The notes below the pieces were generated by a model. That model searched no databases. It was given only the letters and a program-made list of their open reading frames with translations, and was not told where the DNA came from. A stretch of 64,000 nt of DNA from Anaerosacchariphilus hominis (lineage in GTDB: Bacteria > Bacillota > Clostridia > Lachnospirales > Lachnospiraceae): the NCBI RefSeq assembly GCF_014290175.1, contig NZ_JACOOR010000001.1, positions 186,001 to 250,000 on the forward strand, in the 5' to 3' direction. This document shows, one piece after another, positions 8,002 to 16,297 of this stretch (positions are counted from its first letter, which is position 1; the number at the start of each line of letters is the position of its first letter). The position numbers and the translations under genes were made by a program.

Positions 8002-8182
8002 GGCTCAGCTCCTTCCCTCGTTTTGTCCGGCCATCAATCGGCTTCTCTGCAGTTTTGGGGATCAGCCAAACACCGGCCATTTTCACAGCGCCGTGGATAC
8101 GCCCACCCGCACAATAATAATTTACCCTGCGAGGTGTCACGCCCCACTGTTCGGCGGCATCTTTTAGTGTCATATAGTCCAT
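7994..8182 (-). CDS. small helix-turn-helix DNA-binding protein
   Basis: 62 residues. The first half (TLKDAAEQWGVTPRRVNYYCAGGRI) is an HTH_17/MerR-like helix-turn-helix of the kind seen in excisionases and small element-borne regulators. GGAGGTG precedes the ATG at 8182. It is the first gene of the regulator-kinase unit and overlaps the regulator start. It probably tunes expression of the unit, but whether it represses or activates cannot be read from the sequence. Confidence 0.8.
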   Translation of the reverse strand: MDYMTLKDAAEQWGVTPRRVNYYCAGGRIHGAVKMAGVWLIPKTAEKPIDGRTKRGKELSHE

Positions 8183-8202
8183 TCTGCACCTCCATAGGAC
8201 AT

Positions 8203-8231
8203 ATTATAGTTCCTTATCTCGAATAATACAA
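8203..8231 (-). promoter_or_regulatory. promoter of the HTH-regulator-kinase unit
   Basis: Minus strand TTGTAT (8226-8231), 17-nt spacer, TATAAT (8203-8208). The start codon lies about 20 nt downstream of the -10. Confidence 0.7.
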
Positions 8232-8257
8232 GCTGACTATTGTGATTATGCTTACAT

Positions 8258-8289
8258 AAAGAGCCGCAGATCATCTCTGACCTGCGGCT
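8258..8289 (-). terminator. terminator of the uncharacterised three-gene operon
   Basis: AGCCGCAG and CTGCGGCT (8262-8289) form an 8-bp stem. On the minus strand it ends in CTCTTTATG. It lies about 20 nt after the stop of the 209-residue gene and before the promoter of the HTH unit. Confidence 0.75.
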
Positions 8290-8308
8290 CCGTTCTCCTA
8301 TTAACCTG

Positions 8309-8938
8309 TTAAGTATGTATCCCGTATTTCGCCGTTTGGATGTTCTCTTCGCCATGCAGAATTACTCCGCCGCAGGTTTTTGCACCCTGTACCATGTAGC
8401 CCTCAAAAAAGAAGCTGTAAGGCAGGTAATCATCCGTCAGGACGATGCGTTCGTAGTTGTACCAGTTAAAATGCTGATCCAGAAATTTCCCCAGTTTGTG
8501 CCGCAGAATAGGATTCTCCACTACGGCCTTGAGATTTTTCCGGCTGTGAAACTCTAGCTTTGGCCGGTTCTGTTCCGGAATGGACAACAGCCGCCACCGT
8601 GTTCTATCAATGGTTTCTCCCTCACCTGCCGCATATGAGCGGAACGGCTCATAAGGCAACCTGACCCGCTCGGTATAACCGGAAACGCTGTCTCTGCCAG
8701 CATCCTTCAGCCATGTGAAGGAAAGCTCCAGTACTTTAGCACCGCCTACGGCATTACACAGCCGCAGTTCTGCATAGGAATGGATATCTTTGGTGATTAA
8801 GCACTTCTCCTCCTCCAGCCGCTGCAATTCCTTGTTCAAAATAATAAAGTGCTGCGGCGAACAGCCATTTCTGGAACAGGTCTTGAGGGAAATACTATCC
8901 CGATCCACATAAACTATTGCCATTGTCCTATTATTCAT
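8309..8938 (-). CDS. uncharacterised protein, third gene of the 8.3-13.5 kb operon
   Basis: 209 residues, no signal peptide or membrane segment. The ATG at 8938 follows GAGGTG closely and overlaps the end of the 824-residue gene; an in-frame ATG at 8950 is further inside that gene. The composition is that of a soluble mixed alpha/beta protein with several basic and aromatic stretches (KFLDQHFNWYNYERIVL). I recognise no family or catalytic motif. The tight overlap with the 824-residue gene suggests a joint function. Confidence 0.75.
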   Translation of the reverse strand: MNNRTMAIVYVDRDSISLKTCSRNGCSPQHFIILNKELQRLEEEKCLITKDIHSYAELRLCNAVGGAKVLELSFTWLKDAGRDSVSGYTERVRLPYEPFRSYAAGEGETIDRTRWRLLSIPEQNRPKLEFHSRKNLKAVVENPILRHKLGKFLDQHFNWYNYERIVLTDDYLPYSFFFEGYMVQGAKTCGGVILHGEENIQTAKYGIHT

Positions 8939-11405
8939 AATACACCTCATTTCTGCTATTTGCCTCTGCCTGATGCATGGCAGTCTGCATGACCAGGAAG
9001 GGGTGCTCTACATACTCCTCTTTTGCTGAGGTATATGCCGCTCCGCCTAAAGAGTCCAGATACTGCCATCCGTTTTTGGATTTTGAGATATACACATAGA
9101 ACGGTGCAAGCACATACTCATCCCGTTCATAGCAGCCCAGATACCGTCTTGCAAGTACAGCCACAACGCCCAGCTCTGCCGCTTTCTGTGTTGTCAGGGA
9201 AACTGCCAGTTTCATTACTTCCTCTTTTTCAACATCATTGAGTCCGAAAGTATAAATGCTCTCCAAAAATAGCACAGCCTTCTCATCGGCAGCAGATTTT
9301 CCGGAGTCCGTATTCTCCTGCGACAGATCCGCAAAAGAAAAATCGACGGCAGGCGGTTTTTGAAATGCACCTTTTGTCATGCGGAGACAGGCACGAGCCA
9401 CCACCGCCTCATCCTTTTTTACAAGGATAATCTTCTTATTCGAGTCAAAGGCAGCTAACAGGCACTCCCTCTGGCTTCCAGTGCGGTAAGACAGACAGGT
9501 ACTATGAGGAAGTTCACCAAGCCGCAGCGTGTGGTAAAAATCATCCACCTCTTCTGCCCAAAATGCACCTCGCGCCAACGAAAGATTTTTCTTCCAGAGG
9601 CTCTCCTGCATCTCGCTGACAGGGTAGCGAATCTCACGCTGCAGGTCACCAGCAAAATATTTGAGTTTATAGAACTGGCCCATCAATTCAGCCTGTACGA
9701 TCCGTCGCAGCGCTTCAACAGCCAGCTCCTGCCCGTCCAGTTCCCCATAGAGAGCGCGTACCATAGCCGCGCCGCCCTGCAGTAAAAATTCCGTGACAGT
9801 CTCCCGGTTCTGCTCCACAAAATCGTCCGAAAATGCCAGTTTTTCTTTTAGATCCAGCCAGTCTGCATCTGTTGTCAGAATATCTTTCCGCACCTGCTTC
9901 CAATCCGTCCTTTCCAAAAGAGCCGTCATATTATTGAGGGCAAATACCGCATCCGACTCTGTAGTGAAATCCGGTATGAATGCCTGCAGCTGCGTATAGT
10001 GTTGCAGCAGCCCCATGGCAATCCGCCGGGTCAGCCCACAGATATGTCCAAATGAACCCCGATACCATTCGCTAAACGGCCTTTCCAACAGACATTTTCC
10101 AAGCTGCTCCAACTCTGCATCTCCTGTATACTGGCTGACCAGATCCCGTTTTATCAGCTGCCGAAGCGTCAGCAAACGCTGATCTATGGAAAGAGGTGTC
10201 AGCATAGTGTATAACCGGACATAAACCTCTTTCTGATGCCAAAGCTGATACATTTCCTCAAAGGTGTACTGCTGCCCTTCTTCCAGAAGCGTAAAGAAGC
10301 TGTCGCTGCGGTTCACAGAATCGCTGGCTTTCAAATTCTTCAGCGTCAGGGAATTGATGTTGCAGTGCTCACAAAAGCCCGGCTCAAACAATAGAGAGTA
10401 TCGCCCCAAGGACAGGAACACTTCACTGTTCTGATCCACCAATTCTAAAAAATGCTTTTTTCTATGTTCCACCGCATAAATGAGAATTGAAAACTGGAAT
10501 TGCCGGACAGCATTAAAATCCAGATGGAGCCTGCCGGCATACAGAGCATTCAGATAACTCAGTTGGTTGCATAAAATTTCTTCCCTCTGTTCCTTGCTCA
10601 AAGGATGTGGCTGGGAGATAAACCAGTTGAGGTCATATTGTCCGGCATGGTTGTCCAGCCAGAGGTCAAAAAAAGCAGACAAATCCTCTGCGTCATATTC
10701 AAATACAGCCAACAGCCGGCGGAATTTTCCCACATCGGTCATTTTCATCCACCGGAGATCTTTCAGGCGCTCTACTGACAGAAACAGCCGCACGCCATAC
10801 CGATAAAGCAAGATGCAGACTCTCTGGAGCGGACAATTCTGTTCCAACAGTTCCAGAGCTTTCCGTTCATTTTGATGCCAGCAAAAAAGATACGAACCAA
10901 GAAACGGCTGCCGCATCATATCCCGCTGGTGCTCCGTCAGCATGGAAAGTCCCTTCCACTCCGCAATGGGAAAAGTCTGCAGGTTATCCAATATGACCTG
11001 CTCCTCTTCTTCATACATCACAAAGGGAAAATAGTATTTCAGGTATTCAAACCGCAGGGAAGGCAACAGTTCCAATTTCATGACTGCCAGCACCTGCTCT
11101 TGGGGATACGCTGTCAGTCTCTCTCCATACCCGTCTGCCGACTCTAAGGCTGAAGCAATTTCTTCATCGCCAATCTCCTGCCTGCACAACGTACCATAGA
11201 GCGCTGCAAAGTCCGGCACCCGAACCAGTTCTTCCTGTATCCGCTTTGTCTTTCGGATGTGCAGCCGTTCCTGTAATTGAAGTGTCTCCACCTGTCCACA
11301 TGCCTGCGCTATGGCATCCTCTGAAAAGCTGCCTGTAAGCGTCGGAAGCAATCCGTCATCTTTCATTCTGGTCAATAGGGTCAGATGTTTTAATATATTT
11401 CTCAT
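8931..11405 (-). CDS. uncharacterised 824-residue helical protein
   Basis: Large cytoplasmic protein, predicted mostly alpha-helical and rich in Leu, Glu and Arg. No Walker motif, zinc finger or membrane segment is visible. The last 220 residues differ in texture: a segment around LPHSTCLSYRTG followed by a basic beta-like stretch (KKIILVKKDEAVVARACLR) recalls, distantly, the HHCVG-containing end of PcfJ. Its start overlaps the stop of the 705-residue gene by 4 nt and its end overlaps the 209-residue gene, so the three are translationally coupled. Function unknown. Confidence 0.8.
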   Translation of the reverse strand: MRNILKHLTLLTRMKDDGLLPTLTGSFSEDAIAQACGQVETLQLQERLHIRKTKRIQEELVRVPDFAALYGTLCRQEIGDEEIASALESADGYGERLTAYPQEQVLAVMKLELLPSLRFEYLKYYFPFVMYEEEEQVILDNLQTFPIAEWKGLSMLTEHQRDMMRQPFLGSYLFCWHQNERKALELLEQNCPLQRVCILLYRYGVRLFLSVERLKDLRWMKMTDVGKFRRLLAVFEYDAEDLSAFFDLWLDNHAGQYDLNWFISQPHPLSKEQREEILCNQLSYLNALYAGRLHLDFNAVRQFQFSILIYAVEHRKKHFLELVDQNSEVFLSLGRYSLLFEPGFCEHCNINSLTLKNLKASDSVNRSDSFFTLLEEGQQYTFEEMYQLWHQKEVYVRLYTMLTPLSIDQRLLTLRQLIKRDLVSQYTGDAELEQLGKCLLERPFSEWYRGSFGHICGLTRRIAMGLLQHYTQLQAFIPDFTTESDAVFALNNMTALLERTDWKQVRKDILTTDADWLDLKEKLAFSDDFVEQNRETVTEFLLQGGAAMVRALYGELDGQELAVEALRRIVQAELMGQFYKLKYFAGDLQREIRYPVSEMQESLWKKNLSLARGAFWAEEVDDFYHTLRLGELPHSTCLSYRTGSQRECLLAAFDSNKKIILVKKDEAVVARACLRMTKGAFQKPPAVDFSFADLSQENTDSGKSAADEKAVLFLESIYTFGLNDVEKEEVMKLAVSLTTQKAAELGVVAVLARRYLGCYERDEYVLAPFYVYISKSKNGWQYLDSLGGAAYTSAKEEYVEHPFLVMQTAMHQAEANSRNEVYYE

Positions 11406-13519
11406 GCTGCTTCACCTCCGATCATTGTCAGTACCATATTCAAAATCTCATGCCTTGGCCGGGGTTCAGACTCTACCAGTTCACCACACAGCTCAAAAAA
11501 GGCGTGTGCATCTTTGGCATCCATTGTCTGCACACAACCGGCGGGCCATTCCACCAGCTTGTCAAACGCCATATTCAGCACCTCGTTCTTCTCGTCCTGA
11601 TGATAATATCCCCCAATGAATTTAACCAGAGATTCGGCGCTGCCGTTATAAAGTTGCTGCAGCTTTTCCCGTTTCTGTATGGTCCGTTTTTTCTGCTCCA
11701 GTCGTTTTTCCTGCTTCTTTCTCTCAGCTTCGGCTCTGCGCTCATCCTCCAACTCTTCCTTGGAATAGAATGTTTCCTTCAGCCGGTTGATTTCATAGCC
11801 GTTATACTCGCTGTGGAGCAAAAACTGCCGCAACACCGCTGCCAGCGCTTTTTTATCATAAAGGCGTTGGATCTCCGGTGCTTTTAAGGCACTTAAAACG
11901 AAGTCCTCATATTTTTCCGGCTCAGTCTGGAAAACTGAACGCTCCACCCAGTCATAGAGCTGTCGATGCTGCTCTGCAGATAGGAATGGACGGCTGATGT
12001 ATGTTTTATATTCCCTTCTGCTGTAATACCCCTCACTCCTGACAAAGCATTCGTGAAAGTAAAACCGCTCGCCAAAAATCGTTTGAAGTTGGGAAAAAGT
12101 GTACTCAGCCAGTAGCCTCTCTACAAACCGGAAACACCTCCAACTTGAAATTCTCAGGGCATACTCCCGCAGCAGTTTCAGCTGTGGCGCGTGTTCGCCA
12201 TTATCCTTATGCTGCTCAAAAAACTCCCATAAATCAATTTCCTTCTTTTCCACCAGAAAGGCAAACGCCCGTCTGCTGTTCGTATGCCTGCTCCCGAAAT
12301 ATTCTCCATAGTCAGCTCCGGTCAGTTCCTGATATCTGGAAAGCCACTGTTGCAAAGGGATCGTCTGCCTGGAATGCAGCATCTGCAGGGTAAACAACTC
12401 CATATAGTTATCCCGCTCCAACTCCTTCGCCAGATCATCGTACTGAGGATCAAACACATCAAATCGGTACGGAAAATCCTTCTGTATCGTTTGATTCATC
12501 CATAACAGTGTTTTCGGTGCTGTGGGGTTCAAACCATATTGAACCGCTTCCCAGAGCCCCTGAAATCCTTCGTACTTGACCGTAAAGCTGTTATAGAACC
12601 GAAACAGCCAGCCAAGATACTCGTAAAATTCTTCCGAAAGATCCTTTGGAGCATTCAGAAGCATCCGCCCACACGCTGTTGCGATTTTCTCGGCAGTGAT
12701 GCCCTTGGAACTCAACCGGTCCGGCAGCCTGTCCGCCCATACAGCGAGAGAGTTTGCCAAAATGATTTCATCGCAGCGATACCCTGCTTTAGTCAAAACC
12801 GAAAATTCGCGGCTGTCGGGCTTCATATTCATATACGGCAGTTTCATCAGCGTGCGCAGCACCAGGTCGGCTTTCCCGCGGTATTTCTTTGCCTGCTCTG
12901 CATAGAACCGGATGAACCATTCCAGCACACCAAAATCATATACCAGTGAAAGTGTCCGATTTTGTGTGAATAGATGACTGAGTTGGGTATGCATCACCTC
13001 ATAGCCGCGTTCCCTATCATCAAATAACGACAGTATAAACAGGGCTTCTTCCGTTCTCGTACACTCCCTTTCTGCCAGTTTCTCCAACAGGGCATGGCGC
13101 TGTGCCGCATCTGTTTCCAAAAGATACAGAGCGCCCTGCAGGTACACATCTTCTCCGGCAGACCGCCGCAATTTCTGGAGGAATGCTCCCCGCTGATTGC
13201 CCACAAACATATTGTCAGACTGGATCGCACAGGTATTTCCCAGCGCCAGGGCCAGAGCGCGGAGAACTCGGACATCATTGCCCAGTTTTTCCTCAAACCG
13301 CTCCAACACCTCGCCAGGATAACGCAGATGATATGGTTCAAAATAGCCGGACACATCCGTTTCCACCTGCCATATCTGCATCGCCCTTGTTTGTCGGTAA
13401 GTCCTTCTCGCCGTATCGTCCTGAGAAGTCTGTACTACCAATTCGGCAAAGGCATGGTAAAGCTCCAAATCAATAGCCCTCTGATATACCCGGTAAACCG
13501 GTATCCTGTCGATATGCAT
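11402..13519 (-). CDS. uncharacterised 705-residue helical-repeat-like protein
   Basis: I chose the ATG at 13519, 7 nt after AGGAGGG; a longer in-frame start at 13597 would translate a terminator-like hairpin. The protein is soluble, Leu/Tyr/Arg-rich and probably a helical solenoid. A strongly charged coiled coil (about 585-625, many EE/KK pairs) precedes a small C-terminal helical domain. It is the first gene of a three-gene operon that starts after two hairpins and ends at a terminator. No known domain is recognised. Confidence 0.8.
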   Translation of the reverse strand: MHIDRIPVYRVYQRAIDLELYHAFAELVVQTSQDDTARRTYRQTRAMQIWQVETDVSGYFEPYHLRYPGEVLERFEEKLGNDVRVLRALALALGNTCAIQSDNMFVGNQRGAFLQKLRRSAGEDVYLQGALYLLETDAAQRHALLEKLAERECTRTEEALFILSLFDDRERGYEVMHTQLSHLFTQNRTLSLVYDFGVLEWFIRFYAEQAKKYRGKADLVLRTLMKLPYMNMKPDSREFSVLTKAGYRCDEIILANSLAVWADRLPDRLSSKGITAEKIATACGRMLLNAPKDLSEEFYEYLGWLFRFYNSFTVKYEGFQGLWEAVQYGLNPTAPKTLLWMNQTIQKDFPYRFDVFDPQYDDLAKELERDNYMELFTLQMLHSRQTIPLQQWLSRYQELTGADYGEYFGSRHTNSRRAFAFLVEKKEIDLWEFFEQHKDNGEHAPQLKLLREYALRISSWRCFRFVERLLAEYTFSQLQTIFGERFYFHECFVRSEGYYSRREYKTYISRPFLSAEQHRQLYDWVERSVFQTEPEKYEDFVLSALKAPEIQRLYDKKALAAVLRQFLLHSEYNGYEINRLKETFYSKEELEDERRAEAERKKQEKRLEQKKRTIQKREKLQQLYNGSAESLVKFIGGYYHQDEKNEVLNMAFDKLVEWPAGCVQTMDAKDAHAFFELCGELVESEPRPRHEILNMVLTMIGGEAA

Positions 13520-13555
13520 TAAAATCCCTCCTACCTGAAATCTTCCATAAAAGAT

Positions 13556-13590
13556 ATGGGGAGAGAGCCGCAACATGGCTCTCTCCCCAT
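13556..13590 (-). terminator. strong hairpin between ligA and the 705-residue gene
   Basis: Perfect 14-bp stem (13556-13569 with 13577-13590) and a 7-nt loop. On the minus strand it is followed by ATCTTTTATGG, a weak T-tract, and 35 nt later by the ribosome binding site of the next gene. A second, smaller hairpin (AGCATACC/GGTATGCT, 13603-13621) precedes it. It could be a terminator, an attenuator or an RNA-stabilising structure. Confidence 0.6.
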
Positions 13591-13629
13591 TGATCAACTG
13601 ACAGCATACCGATGGTATGCTATATTTTC

Positions 13630-15654
13630 TTACTCAGCGCCGGCCATGCTAAAGAACTCCGCAGGTGACAGTACCGTAACGCCCAAATCCCTGGCCTTGG
13701 ACAACTTGCTGCCGGCATTTTCGCCGCAGACCAGATAATCCGTCTTCTTGGACACCGAGCTGCCGGCATGGGCTCCCAGTGATTCGATCAGGTCATTGAT
13801 TCCGTCCCGGGTGTAGGGTTCCACCTTGCCGGTAACTACGATAGTCTTTCCTACAAAGGGATTATCCTGCACCCTGTTTTCGCTGTGTTCTGCCACAGCA
13901 GGCTTTTGAATACTCATCATAGTCTGTAACTCCTCCCAAATACAAAAATTATCTTCTACACAGAACCAGTCGTGGATATTGTTATGCAATGTCTCCCCGA
14001 AATCCGGAAGCTGCCGGAAATCATAGCCACCATAGACCGCATCCCGAAACTCATCCAAATCATAGTGGAACACACGACCTAATACCTTGCTGGCAGTGTT
14101 ACCGATCATAGGGATGTCCATAGAAATCAGATACCGCTCAAAGGTGGTGTTTCGGCTCTGTTGGATAGCGTCCCAAAGGCGCTGCCAGGACTTTTCACCA
14201 AACCCATCCATGCGGACGATTTCAGCCCGGTAACGATCCAGACGGTAAATATCCAGATAACTATGGATAAATCCCTGACCGATGAATTTTTCCAATGTAG
14301 CCTCCGACAGCCCTTCAATGTCCATTGCCTTCTGGCTGACAAAATGGACGAACTTTTTCAGCCGACGTGTCTCGCAGTCAGGGTTATCACAGTACAGCGT
14401 CTTGATGATGCGATCCTCGCCATTTTCGCCCTTTCCACTTGATTCATGGATGCGGGTAGGCTGTCCACAGCAGGGACAAACATGGGGAATCGTATCCACC
14501 ATAGAGAAGCCGCCTCTGTCCAGATTTTCCTCCACGTGGGGGATGATCATGTTTCGTTTGCTTACCAGAATCCGGTTTCCAGCCATCAGTTCCAGATCCT
14601 CAATAAAGGACAGGTTGTGCAGACTGGCCCTGCTGACCTCACAGCCATCGATTTCCACCGGCGTAAATACTGCTACCGGAGCAATCTCTCCGGTTCTGCC
14701 CGGCGTCCATTCGATGTACTGCAGCAGGCTCTCATGCAGGTCATCTTCAAACTTATAGGCCAGACCGTCCTTATAGTGATGTCCGGTGCGGCCGCAGCTC
14801 TGGGCATAGGCGATGTCGTTAAACGAAACCACGATACCGTCAATGGGGATATCTTTGTCAGTGGCATATTGCCGCAGCTGATAGATACCGGCTTCCACAT
14901 TTTCCAGCGTCAGTTTCTGCTTTGTGACCAGATACTTACAGGGCTGGAACCCCAACGCACGCAGTTCCCGTAGCTTATCTGATTTCCGGGTCAGGTGCGG
15001 AAAGCCCTCCAGCACACCAAACGGCATGAAAACCAGCCGACGCTCCCGGCATGTCTTGGCATCCATCAGACGAATGGAACCAGCAGCCAGATTGCGGCCG
15101 TTTTTATAGGGCTTACCGCTGCTGTCCTGCAGGCTGGTCTTCAGTTCCTCAAAATCACTGGGTCTGATAAAGCCCTCGCCCGTCACAACCAGTCTCTCTT
15201 TGTAGGTGATGTGGGAAGGGATACCGCTGATGGCTCGGGTGTTATGGGTAATGATCTCCCCTTCGTCACCATCGCCACGGGTAGCCGCCTCCAGAAGTTC
15301 TCCATTCTCATAGGTCAACTTTACAGTCAAGCCATCCAGTTTGAGCATCAGCATCACCTGCTGCTCACCCATGAAATTCAGAAGATCCATACTGCTCTTC
15401 GTCTTATCCAAAGACAGCAGCGGGATCTCATGTCTGGTTTTCTCCAGCCTGCTTACCGCAGGATAGCCTACTGTCTGGGTTGGCGAATTTGCCATTTGGA
15501 TTCCCGTTTCCTGTTCCAACTCTTTCAACTCGTCAAAGAGTCTGTCATAGACCTCATCTGACACACTGGGAGCGTTGCGGTTATAATACTCATCCCGATA
15601 ACGGTTGAGCCGGTCATTCAAGTCTCTCTGCTTTTCAAAAATATTCTGTTCCAT
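13630..15654 (-). CDS. ligA: NAD-dependent DNA ligase, element-borne copy
   Basis: 674 residues, normal full length. N-terminal YDRLFDEL region, adenylation domain with the active-site Lys near 105 (KLDG), OB-fold, a Cys4 zinc-finger region (CPCC...CDNPDC), helix-hairpin-helix segments and a C-terminal BRCT domain (VGKTIVVTGKVE...SKKTDYLVCGE). It seals nicks in duplex DNA using NAD+. It overlaps the preceding small gene at its start codon. Inference: a second copy beside the chromosomal ligA, serving element replication or repair together with the primase, RecD2-like and YqaJ proteins. No missing catalytic residue is seen. Confidence 0.93.
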   Translation of the reverse strand: MEQNIFEKQRDLNDRLNRYRDEYYNRNAPSVSDEVYDRLFDELKELEQETGIQMANSPTQTVGYPAVSRLEKTRHEIPLLSLDKTKSSMDLLNFMGEQQVMLMLKLDGLTVKLTYENGELLEAATRGDGDEGEIITHNTRAISGIPSHITYKERLVVTGEGFIRPSDFEELKTSLQDSSGKPYKNGRNLAAGSIRLMDAKTCRERRLVFMPFGVLEGFPHLTRKSDKLRELRALGFQPCKYLVTKQKLTLENVEAGIYQLRQYATDKDIPIDGIVVSFNDIAYAQSCGRTGHHYKDGLAYKFEDDLHESLLQYIEWTPGRTGEIAPVAVFTPVEIDGCEVSRASLHNLSFIEDLELMAGNRILVSKRNMIIPHVEENLDRGGFSMVDTIPHVCPCCGQPTRIHESSGKGENGEDRIIKTLYCDNPDCETRRLKKFVHFVSQKAMDIEGLSEATLEKFIGQGFIHSYLDIYRLDRYRAEIVRMDGFGEKSWQRLWDAIQQSRNTTFERYLISMDIPMIGNTASKVLGRVFHYDLDEFRDAVYGGYDFRQLPDFGETLHNNIHDWFCVEDNFCIWEELQTMMSIQKPAVAEHSENRVQDNPFVGKTIVVTGKVEPYTRDGINDLIESLGAHAGSSVSKKTDYLVCGENAGSKLSKARDLGVTVLSPAEFFSMAGAE

Positions 15655-15977
15655 TATGCTGCCTCCTTTTCAAGTACCCGGAAGGACATAACCAGTTCTT
15701 CTTCCGTATGCTTCTGTTCACTGTCGAAAACACTGCAAACACCGTCTGCAAACTGCCAGTGGGCGGCTCTGCCCCACCAAAGGATCGGGCCGCGGCCGCC
15801 GTTGCCTCTGTTGGCAGACGCATCTGGCTGATTCGCTACGGTACTATAAAAGCCCTGCGTGTTTACCAGCGTAATGTTCCGTATCTGCCCAATACATTCC
15901 GGCCGGCAGTGATCCAATATCTCCAACTGTGTCCCTTCCCGAAGTGTCCTGCGCAGCTGATTCAGGTTTTTGATCAT
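15654..15977 (-). CDS. hypothetical protein upstream of ligA
   Basis: 107 residues. Start ATG at 15977 with GGAGAAAATCGC upstream. Soluble, with a central Gly-rich stretch (NRGNGGRGPILWWGRAAHW) and an acidic/basic end. It overlaps the previous gene by 4 nt and touches the ligA start, so it belongs to the same operon. Family not recognised. Confidence 0.7.
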   Translation of the reverse strand: MIKNLNQLRRTLREGTQLEILDHCRPECIGQIRNITLVNTQGFYSTVANQPDASANRGNGGRGPILWWGRAAHWQFADGVCSVFDSEQKHTEEELVMSFRVLEKEAA

Positions 15978-16231
15978 GCGATTTTCTCCTTTCCCCGCCC
16001 CACAGAGCAATTCTGCTGTGCGGTATGCAGCCCATTTCTGCCGGCTGCATACTTGCCAAAATTCAATTCATGGACAATACGCTGAATGGCGTCATCATCG
16101 TCCCACGCTGCGTGAAGCGTATTCCGCTCTGGCCCGGCTCCCACATGGACACATACCTTTTCACTGCCAACCTGCAGCAGCACATCCTGTCGCCTGGCGC
16201 AAACCACTGCCAGATTTCCAATTTGTTTCAT
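15974..16231 (-). CDS. hypothetical small protein
   Basis: 85 residues. The ATG at 16231 follows AAGGAGCAGAGC. The middle (HAAWDDDDAIQRIVHELNFG) is a conserved-looking acidic helix, and the rest is short beta-like stretches. It overlaps the next gene by 4 nt. No family recognised. Confidence 0.65.
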   Translation of the reverse strand: MKQIGNLAVVCARRQDVLLQVGSEKVCVHVGAGPERNTLHAAWDDDDAIQRIVHELNFGKYAAGRNGLHTAQQNCSVGRGKEKIA

Positions 16232-16297
16232 GCTCTGCTCCTTCCTTCTTCATCAATGACCGGACGCCCTCAAGGATGCCCGGCCATTCTCATTTTG

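Noticed and set aside
8170..8355. Minus-strand frame of 61 codons
   Set aside because: It runs through the terminator at 8262-8289 and the promoter of the HTH unit, so it is not a likely gene.
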